A stretch of 64,000 nucleotides of DNA from RGIG5579 sp045543495. GTDB taxonomy: Bacteria; Bacillota; Clostridia; Oscillospirales; SIG627. Below are positions 59,328 through 64,000 of the stretch, piece after piece. The notes beneath the pieces are model-generated. The model worked only from the letters and a program-made list of their open reading frames with translations, was not told the origin of the DNA and made no database searches. Made by a program: the position numbers and the translations under genes. The stretch spans positions 1 to 64,000 of the forward strand of contig JAZQMO010000028.1 in the NCBI GenBank assembly GCA_045543495.1, given 5' to 3'. Numbering within the stretch: the first letter of the stretch is position 1; the number at the start of each line of letters is the position of its first letter.

Positions 59328-60377
59328 TCATTTTTCAGTGGAGAAGAAAAATACCGTGTCCCAAGCGGGAATGTATTGCCAATGCCTGAGAAATACCCCA
59401 TATTCGGGACAGATTTTTTTCACCTGCAGCGGAATGGCAAACAGATCCTCCGTTCTGTGGTAAGCGCTGATGCAAAGAGTCGGGCGACAGCGTCGGATCA
59501 GCCCCTCGGCCCCTTCAATGGCCTCTCGCTCCGCTCCCTCTACATCAAATTTGATAAAGTCGGCCCGTTCCAAAACGCTGTCCAGCGAGATGCCCCCCAC
59601 CTCCACCTTGCCGCTTTCGCTGACCGCAGAGCTTCTGCCGCTTTTTCCGTTGAATAAAAGGGTCTCGTTTCGGCTCCAAACGGCCGCCTGCACAGGGAAA
59701 AGATGTGGCACCTCGGCACAGTTTTTCATCAGCTTTTGATACGTTTTTTCGTTTGGCTCTACGGCAAGGAGCTTGCCGTGGTCGGGGTGGAGCGCATCCC
59801 ATTCCAGCACCGTGTCACCGTCGTAAGAGCCGAGATCGGCGTAAACATCCCCCGCACGGTAGGGAATAAGCTTGCGGTAATCCGCCTCCCTTTCGCTCTG
59901 ACAGCGAATCAAAGGTGCGAGCCTTCCCGTCAGTTTGTATTCGATCAGATCGTCCAGCACCTGTCGGGAGGCTTCGTCCGAGAGCATTTCTCTGACCTCT
60001 CGGAGCTCTTCCTCGTGCTTTTTATAATAGGCCATATCAAAGAGCTCTCCTCCAAACAGAGGGACTTCGGGGGCAAAAAGCTCACATTCCTCGTTCATCT
60101 TCAGGATCTGCGCCATCAGATCGTCCCGAAACACTCCAAAGGCGAGCAGGGCGATCATATCGCCGTATTTTGCTTTGGCCTCGGTATAGCCCATAACGGG
60201 AAAGCCGTGGATCACCTTGTTTGTGACGTGATCGTCACTGGCAAAGATCCCTTGCACAAGGATCCCTTTTTCCCGACAGACCCCAAGGATCTTGTCGCAC
60301 CCGTCACCCATCCCGTAAATGAGAATGGGCTTTTGGCTTTCTTGCAGCATTGTCCAAATATCTTTTTGAATGTTCAT
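59328..60377 (-). CDS. FkbM-like methyltransferase with N-terminal Rossmann domain
   Basis: This 349-residue protein has two parts. Residues 1-135 form a nucleotide-binding-like domain (LIYGMGDGCDKILGVCREKG; HGFPVMGYTEAKAKYGD). The C-terminal part is an FkbM SAM methyltransferase: YADLGSYDGDTVLEW is the SAM loop and DFIKFDVEGAEREAI the FkbM signature. Such proteins often modify glycans or secondary metabolites. Here it stands alone between convergent and divergent neighbours, with no glycan cluster. GGAGTGAAATC precedes the ATG. Confidence 0.82.
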   Translation of the reverse strand: MNIQKDIWTMLQESQKPILIYGMGDGCDKILGVCREKGILVQGIFASDDHVTNKVIHGFPVMGYTEAKAKYGDMIALLAFGVFRDDLMAQILKMNEECELFAPEVPLFGGELFDMAYYKKHEEELREVREMLSDEASRQVLDDLIEYKLTGRLAPLIRCQSEREADYRKLIPYRAGDVYADLGSYDGDTVLEWDALHPDHGKLLAVEPNEKTYQKLMKNCAEVPHLFPVQAAVWSRNETLLFNGKSGRSSAVSESGKVEVGGISLDSVLERADFIKFDVEGAEREAIEGAEGLIRRCRPTLCISAYHRTEDLFAIPLQVKKICPEYGVFLRHWQYIPAWDTVFFFSTEK

Positions 60378-60437
60378 GATTTCACTCCATCTTACTCTAT
60401 GTTACCATAAATTCCAAGGAAAGTAAAGGAAAAAAGA

Positions 60438-61631
60438 ATGAAGCAGATCGGCATCGTCTCGGAATTTAACCCCTTCCATTTCGGTCATGAATACCTGATC
60501 CGATCGGTGAAGGAAAAAGCACCGGATCGGGGCATTGTTTGTGTGATGAGCGGAAACTTTGTTCAAAGGGGAAGCTTTGCCATTCAGGAAAAATACAGCC
60601 GTGCCGCCTGTGCCGTCAAGGCAGGGGCAGATCTTGTGCTGGAAATACCGTTCCCCTTTTCCTCTCTTTCCGCCGAGGCCTTTGCCAAAAGTGCCGTTTC
60701 TGTTCTGCAAAGGAGCGGTATCGTTTCATCCCTTGCCTTCGGAACGGAGTGCGGGGACGGGGAGCACTTCTTTCGGGTGGCTGAAAAACTCTCCTCGCCC
60801 CTGTTTCGGGAGAGACTGAAGGATATCACGGAGGCCGACCGATCCTTGGGATATCCCGAAGCAAGAGAAGCTCTTTATGCCGAATTGTACGGCGAAGAAA
60901 AGATGCTTTCTCTCCCCAACGCCTCCCTTGCTTTGGAGTATGTACTGGCTGCCGAGGCAATGGATTTTCCCTTGGAATTGATTCCCGTCACCCGAAAGGG
61001 TGAGGGGTACCATTCCACCGAGGCGGAGGCTCCCGTGGCATCGGCCACCGCCCTTCGCAGGGCCGTTTTTTCGGGGGAAGAGATCACCCGTTCCGTTCCC
61101 GATTATGTCCTCGCCTCCATACAAGAGGAACAGGCCGCAGGTCGCTTTCCCGTTACGGAGGAGAAGCTTTCCCAAACGCTTCTTTATCTGATTCAGACCT
61201 TGCCCCGTGAGGAGCTTTCCTCCTACTACGGCTTCGCCTCCGTTTGTGACCGTGCCAAAAAGGAGGTGGGAGGCTGTGAAAGCATTTCAGATCTTGCCCA
61301 AAGGCTCAAAAGTCGCAATGTGACCGATTCCCGTATTCGCCGCGGCCTTCTTGCGGTGCTGTGCCGCATCCCCCGCTTTGCGGAAGAAAGGACCCCCTCC
61401 TACACCTTGGTGCTTGCCGCCAACGAAAGGGGAAGACAAATGCTATCGGAAATGAGGGAGAAGGCAACTATCCCCGTGTTTACAAAGCCTGCTCATGCCC
61501 TCAAAAGCCCCGACGAACAGGTGGCCCGTGCCGCAAAAGAGGCCTTTTTGGCAGAAGAGATCTATTCTATGGCAATGCCCCGAAAAGCAGAGGAAGGCTT
61601 TTTCCTGAAGCAAGGCCCCCGTATTCTCTGA
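60438..61631 (+). CDS. tmcAL: tRNA(Met) cytidine acetate ligase TmcAL
   Basis: This 397-residue nucleotidyltransferase-fold protein (YlbM) makes N4-acetylcytidine at the wobble position of elongator tRNA-Met using acetate. GIVSEFNPFHFGHEYLI is the nucleotide site (HxGH-like). VMSGNFVQRGSFAIQEKYSR is a family block. RIRRGLLAVLC lies in the C-terminal half. AAAGGAAAAAAGA precedes the ATG. Homologues are often next to coaD; here they are far apart. Confidence 0.93.
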   Translation: MKQIGIVSEFNPFHFGHEYLIRSVKEKAPDRGIVCVMSGNFVQRGSFAIQEKYSRAACAVKAGADLVLEIPFPFSSLSAEAFAKSAVSVLQRSGIVSSLAFGTECGDGEHFFRVAEKLSSPLFRERLKDITEADRSLGYPEAREALYAELYGEEKMLSLPNASLALEYVLAAEAMDFPLELIPVTRKGEGYHSTEAEAPVASATALRRAVFSGEEITRSVPDYVLASIQEEQAAGRFPVTEEKLSQTLLYLIQTLPREELSSYYGFASVCDRAKKEVGGCESISDLAQRLKSRNVTDSRIRRGLLAVLCRIPRFAEERTPSYTLVLAANERGRQMLSEMREKATIPVFTKPAHALKSPDEQVARAAKEAFLAEEIYSMAMPRKAEEGFFLKQGPRIL

Positions 61632-61652
61632 GACTTCAAGATATTACCACCT

Positions 61653-61673
61653 CCCGATTCTTGACGAATCGGG
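61653..61673. promoter_or_regulatory. Palindrome enclosing the -35, possible operator
   Basis: CCCGATTC / GAATCGGG (61653-61660 / 61666-61673) with a 5-bp centre. The centre plus one base is the -35 TTGACG of the following promoter. A bound protein would block RNA polymerase. Confidence 0.45.
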
Positions 61674-61689
61674 ACGAATGTGTTAAAAT
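61661..61689 (+). promoter_or_regulatory. Predicted promoter of the glucosaminidase gene
   Basis: TTGACG (61661-61666), a 17-nt spacer and TAAAAT (61684-61689). Confidence 0.68.
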
Positions 61690-61718
61690 GTGCTTGCGCA
61701 ATTTTTTGAAAGGATGTG

Positions 61719-64000
61719 ATGGATTTGAACAAAACGCTTTCCCGATTTTTGTCCCGTTTTGCTTTGCTCCTTTGCATCCTTCTTTTCTTTTCTTCTCTTC
61801 CCCTTGCGGTCTTTGCCGAGGAAGGGGAGATCGCTCCCGTGGTGCAGAACGGCGTTATGATCGCAGGAAATGTCCGAGTCCGCTCGGGCCCCGGCACCAA
61901 TTTTAAGGCCGTCACCCATAACGGTGATGAGATCCGCCTGTGGGAGGGACATAAATTAAAGCTCCACGGCGAAGCCGTCCCCGATTCTCAGGGTGGGCTC
62001 GATCCTTGGTTCTTTGTTACCTTTACTTATGAAAATACGATCTATGAGGGCTATGTCCGCAACGATTTTATTTTTGTTCAGGAGCCCTCTGACGATATTC
62101 CCGTGATTGACAATCCCGCCTTTGAGGAGCAGCTTGCCGCCTTCCCCGAAGGCTACCACGCAGCCCTTCTTGCGCTCCACGAGGCGCATCCCTCTTGGAA
62201 TTTTGAAGCGGTGATGCTCCCGCTGGATTGGGGCACGGTTTTGAAGAATCAAAATGTGTTCCGCAGAAGTATGACCAATTCCCGCTTTCCTTCTTTCTAT
62301 TCCACCGTTCCCGGCTCCTATAACTGGGAGACCGATTCCTATACGCCTCTTGAGGCAGGGGTTTGGTATCAGGCCTCGCCCGCTCTTGTAGCCTATTATC
62401 TGGACGCTAGAAACTTTCTCAACGAAGCGGGGATCTTCCAGTTTGAGCAGCTGACCTTCGGCGCAGAGCAAACGGAGGAAAGCATCCAAATGATGCTGCA
62501 AGGCACCTTTATGGAAGGAAAAACCATAAAGGATTTGGAAGGTAACGATGTAACCTACGCCAAGGCCTTTTTGGATGCGGCCTATTCCGCCGATGTCAGC
62601 GCCTTTCATTTGGTGACCCGCTGTATTCAGGAGGTGGGCCGCCAAGGCTCCTCCTGTGCCCACGGCAATTACCCCGGCTTTGAGGGCTATTATAACTTCT
62701 TCAGCATCGGTGCTTATTCCGGTGCTCTTGACGGTATGGCCTATGCCGAGGAAAAGGGCTGGGATACCCCCTACAAGGCTATTTTGGCAGGGGGAAGCTT
62801 CATTGGCAACGATTATATTGCCAAAGGACAGGACACTCCCTATTTTCAGAAGTTCTCCGTGGTGGATCCTGATTATTATTATTGGCATCAGTATATGACC
62901 AATATTGCCGCCGCTCAAAGCGAGGCCACCATTCAGCGCACCCGTTACGACAATATGGGGTATCTGGATACTGCCTTCTCCTTCCGTATTCCCATTTATG
63001 CCAATATGCCCGATGAGATCGCTCCCATGCCTCCTCAAACGGGAAGCCCCAATAACTATCTGCAAGGTCTTTCGGTGGAGGGTTACAGCTTAAATCCCTC
63101 CTTTGACCTTCGCCAAACCCTCGAAACGGGGATCGCCTCCTATCGCTTCAATGTACCGGAAGGCGTGGATTCCGTTAAGATCGCCGCCTCCGCTGTCAGC
63201 CCCAATGCTACGGTTTCGGGAAATTTGGGCGAGCAATCCCTCTTTTACGGGGAAAATACCTTTTTGATCTATTGCACCGCTCCCAACGGCCAGATCCGTG
63301 AATATACCGTTCGGGTCTTCCGTATACGGGAGGGCCTGACCTGTACCAATCACCGCTATGACAATGAGGCAGACGATACCTGCAACGATTGCGGTGCCTT
63401 CCGTGAATCCTATCACGGTTGGTGTTTGGAAAACGGCAGATGGGTCTTCTATCAGAACGGCATAAAGCTGAAAAATGAATGGATGGCCGATTCCGTGGGC
63501 TGGTGCTATCTTGGAGAGGATGGCTATATGGTCACCGAGGCCTGGGTGAAGGATTCCGTTGGCCTGTGCTATGTGGGCGCCGACGGCTACTGTGTCAAAA
63601 ATACCTTTATGGAATATGAGGGGAAATGGTGCTATCTCGGCGGTAGCGGCAGTATGCTGAAGGATACCTGGGCCGAGGATGAGGGCGGCAGAAGGTTCTT
63701 AGGATCCGATGGCTTCGCCCTTGCCGAGCAGTGGGGGCTGGATGAAAAGGGCTGGTTCTATTTCGGCTCGGATGGCTATGTGGCCACCAATACCTGGCTT
63801 CGGGATTCAAGCGGCCCTTGCTATGCAGGGGAAGACGGCTACTGCGTCAAAAACACCTTCAAGGAATATGAAGGCAAATGGATCTACCTGAACGCCTTGG
63901 GCAGTATGGCAAGAAACACTTGGGCTGAGGATAAGGGGGGCAGAAGGTTCTTAGGATCCGATGGCTTCGCCCTTGCCGAGCAGTGGGTGCTGGACGAAAA
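61719..64000 (+). CDS. Secreted multidomain glucosaminidase (autolysin-like), 3' end cut by window
   Basis: This frame is open from ATG 61719 to the window end (760 codons). It has a signal peptide (about 1-33, ending AVFA) and a bacterial SH3 domain (about 45-120, NVRVRSGPGTNFKAVTH). A GH73-type glucosaminidase region (about 130-430) follows with HPSWNFEAVMLPLDWG and probable catalytic Glu305 in CIQEVGRQGS. A cadherin-like beta domain (about 444-532) and a Cys/His-rich segment (CTNHRYDNEADDTCNDCGAF) precede repeats from about residue 563. These are 20-22-residue cell-wall-binding repeats of choline-binding type (WxY..DGY). It probably cleaves peptidoglycan during division. AAAGGATGTG precedes the ATG. 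The end is not seen. Confidence 0.88.
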   Translation, partial: MDLNKTLSRFLSRFALLLCILLFFSSLPLAVFAEEGEIAPVVQNGVMIAGNVRVRSGPGTNFKAVTHNGDEIRLWEGHKLKLHGEAVPDSQGGLDPWFFVTFTYENTIYEGYVRNDFIFVQEPSDDIPVIDNPAFEEQLAAFPEGYHAALLALHEAHPSWNFEAVMLPLDWGTVLKNQNVFRRSMTNSRFPSFYSTVPGSYNWETDSYTPLEAGVWYQASPALVAYYLDARNFLNEAGIFQFEQLTFGAEQTEESIQMMLQGTFMEGKTIKDLEGNDVTYAKAFLDAAYSADVSAFHLVTRCIQEVGRQGSSCAHGNYPGFEGYYNFFSIGAYSGALDGMAYAEEKGWDTPYKAILAGGSFIGNDYIAKGQDTPYFQKFSVVDPDYYYWHQYMTNIAAAQSEATIQRTRYDNMGYLDTAFSFRIPIYANMPDEIAPMPPQTGSPNNYLQGLSVEGYSLNPSFDLRQTLETGIASYRFNVPEGVDSVKIAASAVSPNATVSGNLGEQSLFYGENTFLIYCTAPNGQIREYTVRVFRIREGLTCTNHRYDNEADDTCNDCGAFRESYHGWCLENGRWVFYQNGIKLKNEWMADSVGWCYLGEDGYMVTEAWVKDSVGLCYVGADGYCVKNTFMEYEGKWCYLGGSGSMLKDTWAEDEGGRRFLGSDGFALAEQWGLDEKGWFYFGSDGYVATNTWLRDSSGPCYAGEDGYCVKNTFKEYEGKWIYLNALGSMARNTWAEDKGGRRFLGSDGFALAEQWVLDE
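63687..63987 (+). repeat. Identical 49-bp copies within the wall-binding repeats
   Basis: 63687-63735 and 63939-63987 are identical by eye and are spaced 252 bp (84 codons). They encode the GGRRFLGSDGFALAEQW unit. The 84-residue super-repeat consists of four units of about 21 residues. The array continues past the window. Confidence 0.85.

Noticed and set aside
60389..60417. Minus-strand promoter TTGGAA-17-TAAGAT for the FkbM gene
   Set aside because: Its start point would lie after the ribosome binding site, so it cannot serve that start codon.
61956..63065. 369-codon minus-strand frame opposite the glucosaminidase
   Set aside because: The + frame has a signal peptide, SH3, glucosaminidase and repeat domains; the reverse frame has none.
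1..64000. CRISPR arrays, tRNA or rRNA genes, prophage
   Set aside because: No regularly spaced repeats, no cloverleaf or rRNA sequence and no phage structural genes were recognised on reading through.

Overview
This window looks like a low- to mid-GC monoderm Firmicutes chromosome, most likely a Clostridia lineage. The evidence is HPr plus HPr kinase, WhiA, MecA, a PdaA-type cortex deacetylase, an LTA-synthase-like enzyme, alpha2-type glycyl-tRNA synthetase, rubrerythrin, strong AAGGAG ribosome binding sites, frequent TTG/GTG starts, and sigma-A promoters that nearly all have 17-nt spacers. Almost everything is core chromosome. The only mobile DNA seen is the 3' end of an IS3-family element at the left edge. 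No rRNA, tRNA, CRISPR array or prophage was seen. No gene-free stretch exceeds 300 bases.

Layout. 1-141: IS3 transposase tail and its terminal repeat. 157-777 (-): flavoprotein, divergent from a long + operon at 968-11718 (thymidylate kinase-like, DJ-1, CPBP protease, MltG, RmuC, SmpB, LepA, HemW, lipoprotein, DUF1385, PrmC). 11838-18008: recA-prs-recX-rimO-pgsA-cysS from tandem promoters, ending in a terminator. 18055-22656: cinA, HPr, uvrC, rsmD, coaD. 22696-35692: the division and cell-wall (dcw) cluster mraZ-rsmH-ftsL-ftsI-murE-murF-mraY-ftsW-murG-ftsQ, then ftsZ from its own promoter. The cluster lacks murD, murC and ftsA. 35699-38551: a GT14-like glycosyltransferase and an LTA-synthase-like protein.

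38601-46309 is on the minus strand. One unit is a membrane-anchored SMC-like ATPase, recG and mscS. The other is mecA, a family-4 uracil-DNA glycosylase and two polysaccharide deacetylases. 46535-51620 (+) is a three-gene module: two ABC half-exporters, each with an extra N-terminal domain and zinc ribbon, flanking a DUF1854 protein. Then come glyS, an MgtC-like membrane protein (-), rubrerythrin (-) and a 56-residue small protein (-). 54943-59280: hprK-glk-murB-whiA-yfbR. 59328-60377 (-): FkbM-like methyltransferase. 60438-61631: tmcAL. 61719 to the edge: a large secreted glucosaminidase with cell-wall-binding repeats, cut by the window end.

The main theme is envelope growth and division: precursor synthesis (MurB, E, F, MraY, MurG), polymerisation (FtsW, FtsI), cleavage and modification (MltG, deacetylases, glucosaminidase) and polyanionic polymer synthesis. 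Translation quality control, DNA repair and carbon-catabolite signalling (HPr/HprK) are interleaved. The least explained parts are the ABC-DUF1854-ABC module, the ATPase next to recG, and several leader regions (mraZ, ftsI, mgtC) whose layout suggests attenuation.
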